Shown: in pieces, positions 14,150 to 21,508 of the stretch | Layout: every line of letters starts with the position of its first letter | How positions within the stretch are numbered: the stretch's first letter is position 1 | DNA from: Streptomyces griseosporeus | GTDB lineage: Bacteria; Actinomycetota; Actinomycetes; Streptomycetales; Streptomycetaceae | NCBI RefSeq assembly: GCF_014656055.1 | Contig: NZ_BNBR01000008.1 | Span: 1-64,000, forward strand | Length of the DNA stretch: 64,000 nt | Direction of reading: 5' to 3' | Translations under genes and position numbers: made by a program | The notes under the pieces: generated by a model | The model's database searches: none | Seen by the model: the letters and a program-made list of their open reading frames with translations, nothing else | Told to the model about the DNA's origin: nothing

Positions 14150-15436
14150 GTGCCCGCCTCCACGAAGACCCTCAGGCGATCCCTGCTGGTCACTTCCGCT
14201 GCCCTGACGTCCCTCGCGCTGACCGCGCCCGCGGCCCTCGCGGCCCCGAGTCCGACCCCGTCGGCGAGCCCCTCGGCGACGCCGCCCGCCGCCATGTCGA
14301 CCGTGGGCGGCGCCCGCCTCGGCATGCCGGGCACCCAGGTCGACCTGGGCACCGACGCGCCGGTCGTGCCGAAGGACGTCACCGCGCGTTCGTGGATCGT
14401 CGCCGACGCCGAGTCCGGCGACGTGCTCGCCGCGCACAACGCGCACTGGCGGCTGGCCCCGGCGAGCACGCTGAAGATGCTGTTCGCGGACACCGTGCTG
14501 CCGAAGTTCCCGGCGACCATGACGCACAAGGTCACCACCGCCGACCTGGCGGGCGTCGGCGCCGGGTCCAGCATGGTCGGGATAAAGGAGAACGAGACCT
14601 ACACGGTCCGGGACCTGTGGCTGGGTGTGTTCCTGCGTTCCGGCAACGACGCGGTGCACGTGCTGTCGTCGATGAACCAGGGCGTGGCCAACACGGTCCG
14701 GGAGATGAACGAGCACGCCGAGGAGCTGCAGGCCCTCGACACCACCGTGGTCTCCCCCGACGGCTACGACGCCGAGGGGCAGGTGTCCTCCGCCTACGAC
14801 CTGACCCTGTTCGCCCGTTCGGGGCTGCAGAAGAAGGACTTCCGGGAGTACTGCGCGACACCGCGGGCCGCGTTCCCCGGCGAGACGAAGAAGGACAAGA
14901 AGGGCAAGCCGTACCGCTCGACCTTCGAGATCCAGAACACCAACCGGCTGCTGAGCGGCACGGACTCCGACATCCCCGTCTACCAGGGCATCGCGGGGGT
15001 GAAGAACGGCAACACCACCAACGCGGGCGCCACCTTCACGGGCGTGGCCGAGCGGAACGGGCATGTGCTGCTGGTCACGGTGATGCACCCGGAGAAGAAC
15101 GAGCACAACGAGGTCTACAAGGAGACCGCCAAGCTGCTCGACTGGGGTTTCACGGCCCTCGGCAAGGTGCGTCCGGTGGGCGAGCTGGTCGCGCCGACGA
15201 ACGCGCAGCCCAGCGCCCAGCCCGGCGCGAACGCCTCCCCGGGCCAGGCGGGCGGTGAGACCGGCGGCGCGGCGGGCACCGGGCAGGCGGCGGCGAGCGC
15301 GCCGGCCGTGGGCGGCTCCAGCGGCATGGGGATCGCGCTGGGGATCGCCGGCGGTGCGCTGGCGCTGCTGGCGGGCGGTGTGTTCCTCGTCAACCGCCGC
15401 TGGCCGCTGCCGGATCTGGTACGCCGTCGCCGCTGA
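14150..15436 (+). CDS. D-alanyl-D-alanine carboxypeptidase (PBP5/6-like, membrane-anchored)
   Basis: 428 residues. A signal peptide ('SLLVTSAALTSLALTAPAALA') is followed by a Pro/Ser linker and a class A serine carboxypeptidase domain: SxxK as 'APASTLKML', SxN as 'RSGNDAV', and the KTG box as 'GVKNGNTT' (KNG in place of KTG, seen in some actinomycete members). A Gly/Ala/Gln-rich linker and a C-terminal helix ('GIALGIAGGALALLAGGVFLV') with basic end anchor it outside the membrane. It trims the terminal D-Ala from peptidoglycan stems. The GTG start at 14150 puts the signal peptide at the N-terminus; TACGTT 7 bases upstream suggests a leaderless transcript. Its 3' end overlaps the convergent YihY gene by 47 bases. 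Confidence 0.92.
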   Translation: MPASTKTLRRSLLVTSAALTSLALTAPAALAAPSPTPSASPSATPPAAMSTVGGARLGMPGTQVDLGTDAPVVPKDVTARSWIVADAESGDVLAAHNAHWRLAPASTLKMLFADTVLPKFPATMTHKVTTADLAGVGAGSSMVGIKENETYTVRDLWLGVFLRSGNDAVHVLSSMNQGVANTVREMNEHAEELQALDTTVVSPDGYDAEGQVSSAYDLTLFARSGLQKKDFREYCATPRAAFPGETKKDKKGKPYRSTFEIQNTNRLLSGTDSDIPVYQGIAGVKNGNTTNAGATFTGVAERNGHVLLVTVMHPEKNEHNEVYKETAKLLDWGFTALGKVRPVGELVAPTNAQPSAQPGANASPGQAGGETGGAAGTGQAAASAPAVGGSSGMGIALGIAGGALALLAGGVFLVNRRWPLPDLVRRRR

Positions 15437-16301
15437 GGTCGACGCCCTCCTCGGCCTTGCTGCCGGTGGCCGTCCAGGCGGCGCAGTACAGCAGCAGCTT
15501 GCTGGTGAAGTTGATCCACAGCAGCAGGGCGACGGGCACGCCGAACGCGCCGTACATGCTCTTCGCGGCGATGCCCTGGATGTAGCCGCTGAGCAGCAGC
15601 TTGAGCAGTTCGAACCCGACCGCGCCGATCAGGGCCGCCACGAACAGGCGGCGGCGCGGGGGTTCGACGCCGGGCAGCAGGGTCAGCACGTACAGCAGGA
15701 GCAGGAAGTCGGCGAGGACGGCGACCGCGAACGCGGCGATGTGCAGCAGGACGCTGCCCCAGCCGGCCTTGTCGATGCCGAGCCGGTCGGTGATCCAGCC
15801 GACCAGGGCGGAGGCGACGGCGGAGGCGCCGAGGGTGACGAGGACGGCACCGCCGAGGCCGAGGAGCACGCCCATGTCCTTCGCCTTGTGCAGGACGGGG
15901 TTGTCCTCCTCGTCGGGCAGCTCCCACACCACGCGCAGGCAGTCCCGCATCTGGCCGACCCAGTTGATGCCGGTGAACAGCAGCACGGCGCCGGCGATGA
16001 GGCCGACGGTGCCGGCGTTGTCGACCAGGCCCTTGATGTCGAGCTGGTCGGCGATGCCGGGGATCTGCTCGGCGATCTTGTCCTGGAGGTCGTTCTGCTG
16101 GGACTCGCTGAGGGTGGCGGCGGCGATCGCGGCGGCCAGGGAGAGCAGCGGGAAGAGCGCGACGAAGCTGACGAAGGTCATCGCCGCGGCCAGTCGCGTC
16201 CACTTCACCCGGTCGAGCCGCTCGTAGGAGCGCCACGCGTGCGTGACCATCGCGCGGGTGAGGTACGGCCCGACGACGGGAAGTCTCTTCAGCCAGTCCA
16301 T
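15390..16301 (-). CDS. YihY/BrkB family inner membrane protein
   Basis: 303 residues from the ATG at 16301, preceded by GAGGGAAGAA. The family pattern is clear: 'YERLDRVKWTRLAAAMTFVSFVALFPLLS' at the N-terminus, then six membrane helices with 'GINWVGQMRDCLRVVWELP' and 'YGAFGVPVALLLWINFTSKLLLYCAAWT' near the end. Formerly annotated 'ribonuclease BN', the family is now regarded as membrane proteins of unknown function. The C-terminal 20 residues are acidic and variable. The last 47 bases overlap antisense with the end of the carboxypeptidase gene, so the two mRNAs can pair. Confidence 0.92.
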   Translation of the reverse strand: MDWLKRLPVVGPYLTRAMVTHAWRSYERLDRVKWTRLAAAMTFVSFVALFPLLSLAAAIAAATLSESQQNDLQDKIAEQIPGIADQLDIKGLVDNAGTVGLIAGAVLLFTGINWVGQMRDCLRVVWELPDEEDNPVLHKAKDMGVLLGLGGAVLVTLGASAVASALVGWITDRLGIDKAGWGSVLLHIAAFAVAVLADFLLLLYVLTLLPGVEPPRRRLFVAALIGAVGFELLKLLLSGYIQGIAAKSMYGAFGVPVALLLWINFTSKLLLYCAAWTATGSKAEEGVDLSGDGVPDPAAASGG

Positions 16302-16374
16302 GATCCGGTTCTTCCCTCGGGGCGGGAGCCCCATGTCCGTGTTCCCCGGAAGGGGGCCGCGTCCGCACCCGGGG

Positions 16375-17352
16375 TCACCAATCGGCCACCGCGAGCGCGT
16401 ACATGATGAGCCAGGCGAGGCCGATGAGGGCGAGGGCGCGGTCGCCGAGGACGACCTCCTCCGGTTCGCCGGCGGTGCCGCGGTCGGCGAAGACGGCGTA
16501 GCGCAGGACGGCGAGGACGAACGCCACGACGGACAGCTGCCGCCACGGCAGGACGCTCGTGTCCGGTACGCCGCCCTCCTCCAGCGCCCACAGGCAGTAG
16601 CCGAGGACGGCGACGCCGGCGGCCAGCTGCCAGACGAAGCGCAGGTAGCCGGGGGTGTACTCGGTGAGCAGCGCGCGGGTGGCGCCCGCCTGCGCGGACG
16701 GCTGCACGGCCTCGGAGTAGCGCTTGGCCGCGACCATGAACAGCGCGCCGAACCCGGTGGTGATGAGGAACCAGCGGGAGAGCGGGATGCCGAGCGCGAG
16801 CCCGCCGACCGCCGCCCGCATCAGGAAACCGGTGGTGACGACGGCCAGGTCGACGACGAGGACATGCTTCAGGCTGAGGCAGTACGCCAGTTGGATGCCG
16901 ACGTAGGCGAGGAGCAGGGCGGCGACGGCGGGGGTTGTCAGCCAGGCCGCGGCGGCCGGCGCGAGGACGGCGAGGGTGCCGCCGGCCGCGTAGGCGACGG
17001 GGACCGGCACCTGTCCGGCGGCGACCGGGCGGTGGCGTTTGGTGGGGTGGGCGCGGTCGGCGTCGGCGTCGCGGGCGTCGTTGACCAGGTAGACGGCGGC
17101 GGCGCAGGCCGTGAACAGCGCGAAGAGCAGCGCGAGCCGGGTGAGGGTGCCGGGGGCGAAGAGGCGTCCGGCCGCGGCGGGGGCGGCGACGACGAGGACG
17201 TTCTTCACCCACTGCTTGGGGCGGGCGGTGCGCAGCAGGCCGGTGAGCAGGGCGCCGGTGCGCGGGCGCGGCGGCATGGCCGGTTCGCGCCGGTCGCGTT
17301 GTCCGGGTGGTGCGTCGCGCGGGGCGCCGGTGAGGGGGGCGGTCTCGGTCAC
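16375..17352 (-). CDS. Decaprenyl-phosphate phosphoribosyltransferase (UbiA family)
   Basis: 325 residues. After a Pro/Arg-rich leader, the domain starts 'LLRTARPKQWVKNVLVVAAP' as in Rv3806c. The first prenyl-phosphate/Mg motif is 'YLVNDARDADADRAHPTKRHRP' (NDxxDxxxD), and there are eight or nine membrane helices. The family transfers phosphoribose from PRPP to decaprenyl phosphate, the first committed step toward decaprenylphosphoryl-arabinose (DPA). The start overlaps the end of the PAP2 gene by 4 bases, and DprE1/DprE2 genes are divergent next door, so the assignment rests on both motif and context. Homologous UbiA enzymes act on other prenyl substrates, but the neighbours favour DPA synthesis. 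Confidence 0.92.
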   Translation of the reverse strand: MTETAPLTGAPRDAPPGQRDRREPAMPPRPRTGALLTGLLRTARPKQWVKNVLVVAAPAAAGRLFAPGTLTRLALLFALFTACAAAVYLVNDARDADADRAHPTKRHRPVAAGQVPVPVAYAAGGTLAVLAPAAAAWLTTPAVAALLLAYVGIQLAYCLSLKHVLVVDLAVVTTGFLMRAAVGGLALGIPLSRWFLITTGFGALFMVAAKRYSEAVQPSAQAGATRALLTEYTPGYLRFVWQLAAGVAVLGYCLWALEEGGVPDTSVLPWRQLSVVAFVLAVLRYAVFADRGTAGEPEEVVLGDRALALIGLAWLIMYALAVADW

Positions 17353-17870
17353 CGGTGCCCCTCACCCGAGGGTGCCGTCCGGGCGCCCGTCATCCACCGG
17401 GCCCCCAGGCGTGCCGTGAGCGCCCCGAGCGCGGCGCCGGCCAGCACGTCGGAGGGGTGGTGGACGCCGGCGACCAGGCGGGACAGGCACATCGCGGCGG
17501 CGAGCGGGGGGACGGCGCGGGCGCCGAGGGGGCCGTAGGCGAGGGCGGCGGCGGCCGCGGAGGCGGCGTGGCAGCTGGGGAAGGAGTGCCGGCCGGCGGT
17601 GCGCACGAGCGGGTCGGTGTGTGCCGGGCGGGGGCGGCGCACCACCCGTTTCACGCCCATGCCGACGAGGTGCGCGCCCGCGGTGAGCGCCGCCGCCCGC
17701 GCCCATGTGCCGCGCCGGGCGCGGTCCACGGCGGCTCCGAGGGCGCCCGCCGCGATCCACAGCGCCGCGTGCTCGCCCGACCAGGACAGGGCGCGCGTCG
17801 CGCGGGCCACGCGGGGGTCGGCGCCCCAGGCCCGCAGCGCGGTGAGGATTCGGTGGTCAAGGTCCTCCAT
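17349..17870 (-). CDS. PAP2 phosphatase, probable decaprenylphosphoryl-5-phosphoribose phosphatase
   Basis: 173 residues with the three PAP2 motifs: 'KRVVRRPRP', 'SFPSCHAASA' (PSCH in place of the usual PSGH) and 'SRLVAGVHHPSDVLAG'. Several short membrane helices. Rv3807c is the mycobacterial counterpart, held to remove the 5-phosphate from decaprenylphosphoryl-5-phosphoribose. Its stop region overlaps the start of the UbiA-type transferase by 4 bases, so the two are co-translated and act in consecutive steps. The promoter should lie in the 143-bp region shared with the divergent DprE1 gene. Confidence 0.9.
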   Translation of the reverse strand: MEDLDHRILTALRAWGADPRVARATRALSWSGEHAALWIAAGALGAAVDRARRGTWARAAALTAGAHLVGMGVKRVVRRPRPAHTDPLVRTAGRHSFPSCHAASAAAAALAYGPLGARAVPPLAAAMCLSRLVAGVHHPSDVLAGAALGALTARLGARWMTGARTAPSGEGHR

Positions 17871-18013
17871 GTGGACCCACTGTTCACGCCCACCGCGCCA
17901 GACCTACGTACATATTGCGTGACATACCATTAATCACCCGTTTCGGGGAGGGCTTGGGGCGGAAGCGGATGTCAGTCAACTAAGGCCGCATATCCGGGCG
18001 ATACGGTCACCGT

Positions 18014-19372
18014 ATGCCTGCTCCCCGCACCGTCCCCGTCACCGGCTGGGGCCGCACCGCCCCGACCGCGGCCCGGCTGATCCGCCCCCGCAGCTACGAG
18101 GAGGCGGCCGAAGCCGTCCGCACCTGCGGGGCGCGCGGCGGCATCGCGCGGGGGCTGGGACGGGCGTACGGGGACGCGGCGCAGAACGCGGGCGGCGCGG
18201 TGCTCGACATGACGGGCCTGGACCGCATCCACGCCATCGACGCCGACACCGGCACGCTGCTGTGCGACGCGGGCGTCTCCCTGCACCGGCTGATGGAGGT
18301 GCTGCTGCCGCTCGGCTGGTTCGTGCCGGTCACCCCCGGCACCCGCTATGTCACCGTCGGCGGGGCGATCGGCGCGGACATCCACGGCAAGAACCACCAC
18401 GTCTCGGGCTCGTTCTCCCGCCATGTGCTGTCCTTCGAGCTGCTCACCGCCGACGGCGGTGTGCACAGCGTCGGGCGCGGCACCCCGCTGTTCGACGCGA
18501 CCTGCGGCGGGATGGGCCTGACCGGGGTCATCCTCACCGTCACCCTGCAGCTCCAGCCGGTGGAGACGGCCCTGATGTCGGTCGACACCGAGCGCGCCGC
18601 CGACCTCGACGACCTGCTGGCCCGGCTGAGCGCCACCGACCACCGCTACCGCTACTCGGTGGCCTGGATCGACCTGCTGGCCCGGGGCGTGTCCCTGGGG
18701 CGCGCGGTGCTCACGCGCGGCGACCACGCGCCGCTCGACGCCCTGCCCGCGGGCAGCCGCGCCCGCCGCCGGCCGCTGGCCTTCCGCACCACGCGGCTGC
18801 CCGCCCCGCCTCCGGTCCTGCCCGAGGGCCTGCTCACCCGGCGCACGGTGGGCTGGTTCAACGAGCTGTGGTACCGCAAGGCGCCCCGCGCGCGCATGGG
18901 CGAACTCCAGCCGCTCGCCGCGTTCTTCCACCCCCTCGACGGGGTCCCGCACTGGAACCGGATCTACGGCCGCGGCGGCTTCGTGCAGTACCAGTTCGTC
19001 GTCGGCTACGGCCACGAGGACGCCCTGCGCCGGATCGTGGCCCGGATCTCCGAGCGCCGCTGCCCGTCCTTCCTGGCCGTCCTGAAACGGTTCGGGGACG
19101 CCGACCCGGGCTGGCTGTCCTTCCCGCTGCCGGGCTGGACGCTCGCGCTGGACATCCCGGCGGGCCTGCCGGGCCTGGCCGCGTTCCTCGACGAGCTGGA
19201 CGAGGAGGTGGCCGCGGCGGGCGGCCGGGTCTACCTGGCGAAGGACTCCCGGCTGCGGCCCGACCTGCTCGCCGCCATGTACCCCCGCCTCGACGACTTC
19301 CGCGACCTGCGCGCCCGGCTCGACCCGCACGGCGTGTTCGTCTCGGACCTGGCCCGCCGCCTCGCCCTCTAG
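18014..19372 (+). CDS. dprE1: Decaprenylphosphoryl-beta-D-ribose 2-oxidase (DprE1-like)
   Basis: 452 residues of the FAD-linked oxidase (VAO) family: FAD motif 'GGAIGADIHGKNHHVSGSF', substrate side 'LPGWTLALDIP' and 'YLAKDSRLRPDLLAAMYPR', matching the C-terminal part of mycobacterial DprE1 as I recall it. The active-site Lys (418 in M. tuberculosis) is Lys410 here. The residue that aligns with Cys387, the covalent target of benzothiazinones, is Ala378. With DprE2 it epimerises decaprenylphosphoryl-ribose to the arabinose form. The ATG lies close to a GATACG box, so it is probably leaderless. First gene of a two-gene unit. Confidence 0.93.
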   Translation: MPAPRTVPVTGWGRTAPTAARLIRPRSYEEAAEAVRTCGARGGIARGLGRAYGDAAQNAGGAVLDMTGLDRIHAIDADTGTLLCDAGVSLHRLMEVLLPLGWFVPVTPGTRYVTVGGAIGADIHGKNHHVSGSFSRHVLSFELLTADGGVHSVGRGTPLFDATCGGMGLTGVILTVTLQLQPVETALMSVDTERAADLDDLLARLSATDHRYRYSVAWIDLLARGVSLGRAVLTRGDHAPLDALPAGSRARRRPLAFRTTRLPAPPPVLPEGLLTRRTVGWFNELWYRKAPRARMGELQPLAAFFHPLDGVPHWNRIYGRGGFVQYQFVVGYGHEDALRRIVARISERRCPSFLAVLKRFGDADPGWLSFPLPGWTLALDIPAGLPGLAAFLDELDEEVAAAGGRVYLAKDSRLRPDLLAAMYPRLDDFRDLRARLDPHGVFVSDLARRLAL

Positions 19373-19388
19373 AAACCCAGGAGCTGCC

Positions 19389-20144
19389 GTGAAGGACGCC
19401 TTCGGCCTGCCCCAGTCCCTCCTCGTCCTCGGCGGGACGTCGGAGATCGCCCTGGCCACCGCGCGCCGCCTGATCGCCCGCCGCACCCGCACGGTGTGGC
19501 TGGCGGGCCGCCCCTCCCCCGCCCTGGACCGGGCCGCCGAACAGCTCGGCGCGCTGGGCGCCGACGTCCGCACGGTCGCCTTCGACGCGCTGGACGCCGA
19601 CTCGCACGAGACGGTGCTCGGCAAGGTCTTCGCCGAGGGCGACATCGACCTGGTGCTGCTCGCCTTCGGTGTCCTCGGCGACCAGGCGCACGACGAGCGC
19701 GAGCCGTCCGCCGCGGTGCGGGTCGCGCAGACCAACTACACCGGCGCGGTCTCGGCGGGCCTGGTCGCCGCCCGCGCCCTGCAGACCCAGGGCCACGGCT
19801 CCCTGGTCGTCCTCTCGTCGGTCGCCGCCGAGCGCCCCCGCCGCGCCAACTTCATCTACGGCTCCAGCAAGGCCGGCCTGGACGCCTTTGCCCAGGGCCT
19901 CGGTGACGCACTGCACGGCACCGGCGTCCACGTCATGGTCGTACGCCCCGGGTTCGTCCGGACGAAGATGACGGCCGCCCTGGAGGAGGCACCGCTCGCC
20001 ACCACCCCGGAGGCCGTCGCCACCGCCATCGAACTGGGCCTGCGCCGCCGCTCGGAGACGGTGTGGGTGCCGGGCGCCCTGCGCGTGGTGATGTCGGCGC
20101 TGCGGCATCTGCCGCGGGGGGTGTTCCGGCGGCTGCCGATCTGA
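19389..20144 (+). CDS. dprE2: Decaprenylphosphoryl-2-keto-ribose reductase (DprE2-like SDR)
   Basis: 251 residues, short-chain dehydrogenase/reductase: cofactor motif 'VLGGTSEIALATARRL' (the GGTSEIA form is typical of DprE2), 'LLAFGVLGDQ' after strand 4, Ser-Tyr-Lys site in 'VLSSVAAERPRRANFIYGSSKAGLDAFAQGL'. It reduces the 2-keto intermediate made by DprE1 to give decaprenylphosphoryl-arabinose. CAGGAG lies 6 bases before the GTG at 19389, 16 bases after the DprE1 stop. With the divergent transferase and phosphatase, the four genes complete the pathway from decaprenyl phosphate. No arabinosyltransferase (Emb/Aft) gene is in the window. Confidence 0.92.
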   Translation: MKDAFGLPQSLLVLGGTSEIALATARRLIARRTRTVWLAGRPSPALDRAAEQLGALGADVRTVAFDALDADSHETVLGKVFAEGDIDLVLLAFGVLGDQAHDEREPSAAVRVAQTNYTGAVSAGLVAARALQTQGHGSLVVLSSVAAERPRRANFIYGSSKAGLDAFAQGLGDALHGTGVHVMVVRPGFVRTKMTAALEEAPLATTPEAVATAIELGLRRRSETVWVPGALRVVMSALRHLPRGVFRRLPI

Positions 20145-20193
20145 CCCGGGCGGTACAGGGGGTGTCTCGCCGATCATGCCGGGCTCCCGGCGC

Positions 20194-21045
20194 CTAGACG
20201 GCCGCCTTCTCCTCCACCGGCTCCGGCGCCTCCCCGAACCGGGCCAGCAGCAGGGCGCCCGCCACCGCCACCACGAAGCCGAGCACCGCCAGCCAGGCGA
20301 AGCCCTCGCGGGTGCGGTCGCCGAGGCAGAGGACGCCGATCGCCGCCGGGCCGACGGTCTCGCCGATGACCATGCCGGCGGTCGCCGTGGTCACCGAGCC
20401 GCGCTGGAGCGCCGACGTCAGCAGGAGGAACGCGGCGGCGCCGCCGATCAGGAGGGCGTAGGCCGCCGGGTTGGTGAGGAGTTCGGGCAGCGCGAGCGTG
20501 TCGATCAGACGGACCGACACCTCCACCACGCCGAAGCCGAGACCGGCGCCCAGGCCGAGGAGCAGGGCCCGGCTCCGGCCGGTGAGGCGGCCGCCGACCG
20601 CGCCCAGGCCCAGCACGGCGACCGCCGCCGCGAGCATCGACCAGCGCAGGGCCGTGGAGCCGCCGGTGTCGCCCTCGGTACCCGACGCCAGCCCCAGCAT
20701 GGCCAGCCCGGCGCACACCACGCCGACCGCCGACCACTCCACGCGGCTCAGCCGCACATGCAGCAGCCGCGCCGCCACCACCGCCGTCACCGCCAGGGAG
20801 GAGGCCAGCGCCGCGCCGACCGCGTAGATGGGCACCGACCGCAGCGCCGCGACCTGGAGCAGGAAGCCGACCCCGTCCAGGGCGAGCCCGGCCAGGTACC
20901 GCCACTGCCGCAGCGCCCGCAGCAGCAGCGCCGCGTCCCCGCCGTCCCCGGCGTCGGCCGCCGCCCGCGCGGCCATCGCCTGCCACACCGTCGCCGTACC
21001 GAAGCAGACCGCCGCGCCGAGCGCGCACACCATTCCGAAGAGCAC
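20194..21045 (-). CDS. DMT/EamA-type small-molecule transporter
   Basis: 283 residues with ten predicted helices in two inverted halves: 'LFGMVCALGAAVCFGTATVWQ', then 'PIYAVGAALASSLAVTAVVAARLL' closing half one and 'TATAGMVIGETVGPAAIGVLCLGDRT' in half two. This is the drug/metabolite transporter layout; some relatives are annotated as NIPA-type magnesium transporters. Substrate unknown. GTG start at 21045; a TAGAGT box (minus strand, 21052-21057) sits 6 bases upstream, consistent with a leaderless transcript. The palindrome at 21081-21108 is next to where its -35 would be. Confidence 0.85.
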   Translation of the reverse strand: MLFGMVCALGAAVCFGTATVWQAMAARAAADAGDGGDAALLLRALRQWRYLAGLALDGVGFLLQVAALRSVPIYAVGAALASSLAVTAVVAARLLHVRLSRVEWSAVGVVCAGLAMLGLASGTEGDTGGSTALRWSMLAAAVAVLGLGAVGGRLTGRSRALLLGLGAGLGFGVVEVSVRLIDTLALPELLTNPAAYALLIGGAAAFLLLTSALQRGSVTTATAGMVIGETVGPAAIGVLCLGDRTREGFAWLAVLGFVVAVAGALLLARFGEAPEPVEEKAAV

Positions 21046-21080
21046 GAAGCGACTCTAGGCCCACGGGGGCGCACGGCCGC

Positions 21081-21108
21081 TCAAGATCTGCTAAGGTTGA
21101 TCTTGAGC
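21081..21108. promoter_or_regulatory. 28-bp inverted repeat between transporter and tRNA-Gly genes
   Basis: CTCAAGATC (21081-21089) and GATCTTGAG (21100-21108) are perfect 9-bp inverted repeats with a 10-bp centre containing TAAGGT, which fits a Streptomyces -10 box reading toward the tRNA. On the minus strand it borders the -35 region of the transporter gene. It could be an operator for either direction. It has no U-run and lies upstream of both genes, so a terminator role is unlikely. Confidence 0.6.
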
Positions 21109-21139
21109 CGGTCACCGCGGAACACGGTGGCTGAACCTC

Positions 21140-21212
21140 GCGTTGGTGGTCCAAGGAAAGACGCCCCACTTCCTGTGGGGAGATGCAGGTGCAAGGCCTG
21201 CCCGGCGCTCCA
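21140..21212 (+). tRNA. tRNA-Gly(UCC), aberrant T-loop and anticodon loop
   Basis: A 73-base cloverleaf including the encoded CCA. Acceptor stem GCGTTGG (21140-21146) pairs with CCGGCGC (21202-21208) with two G-U pairs, U73 at 21209, CCA 21210-21212. D arm: 3 bp (GTC/GAC) with GG retained. Anticodon stem CCCCA/TGGGG with loop CTTCCTG, anticodon TCC. Four-base variable loop. T stem GCAGG/CCTGC with loop TGCAAGG. Glycine identity elements are present (G1-C72, C2-G71, G3-C70, C35, C36, U73). Deviations: G at 55 instead of U/psi, U at 37 instead of a purine, C13-A22 mismatch and a small D-loop. A strong hairpin follows at once. It may be a non-ribosomal tRNA (see findings). Confidence 0.88.
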
Positions 21213-21213
21213 T

Positions 21214-21255
21214 CGAGAAGGCCCTCTGCCTGAAGTCAGGCGGAGGGCCTTCTCG
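21214..21255 (+). terminator. Long hairpin terminator after tRNA-Gly
   Basis: CGAGAAGGCCCTC + GCCTGA pairs with TCAGGC + GAGGGCCTTCTCG, about 20 bp with one U-G position and a 2-base centre. It begins one base after the CCA of the tRNA. There is no U-tract, which is usual for Streptomyces terminators. It separates the tRNA from the riboswitch/glyA unit. Confidence 0.75.
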
Positions 21256-21326
21256 CATGTCGGTCGCGTCGCTCGCATGGTGGACGCGGGGGCCGGGGGC
21301 CGGGGGGCGCCCGGTAGGCTGACGAA

Positions 21327-21470
21327 CGGGTCGTGACTGGCGCGCCGGGCCCTGGCGTCGCCTTCCCGTCGTCCGCCCGAAGGGCGGGCGGGAAGGCGAC
21401 GCCAGGGCCCAAGGATGGGACGGACCATCGGGGAGCGGCCCGAGTGACATCAGTGCCGTGCGCCTGGGCC
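21327..21470 (+). promoter_or_regulatory. ZTP (pfl) riboswitch upstream of glyA
   Basis: The sequence shows the conserved ZTP-riboswitch blocks as I recall them: GGGTCGTGACTGGCG (21328-21342), CGGGGAGCGGCCCG (21429-21442; GGCCCG closes the P1 stem with CGGGTC at 21327-21332) and the 3' domain GCCGTGCGCCTGGGC (21455-21469). The usual short variable stem is replaced by a perfect 22-bp helix (21347-21368 with 21389-21410) capped by a further GC stem. The class senses ZTP/ZMP, which build up when 10-formyl-THF is short, and turns on folate and one-carbon genes. glyA starts 39 bases downstream with GGAGGT, so control may act on translation or on termination; no U-run is visible. Confidence 0.88.
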
Positions 21471-21508
21471 GTACCGTGAACGCTGAATGCCGTCGTCCGG
21501 AGGTCCCC

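Noticed and set aside
21140..21212. Cobalamin-riboswitch-like segment (GGTGCAAGGCC)
   Set aside because: The match is limited to the T-arm; the stretch folds as a full tRNA cloverleaf with CCA and lacks the other cobalamin blocks.
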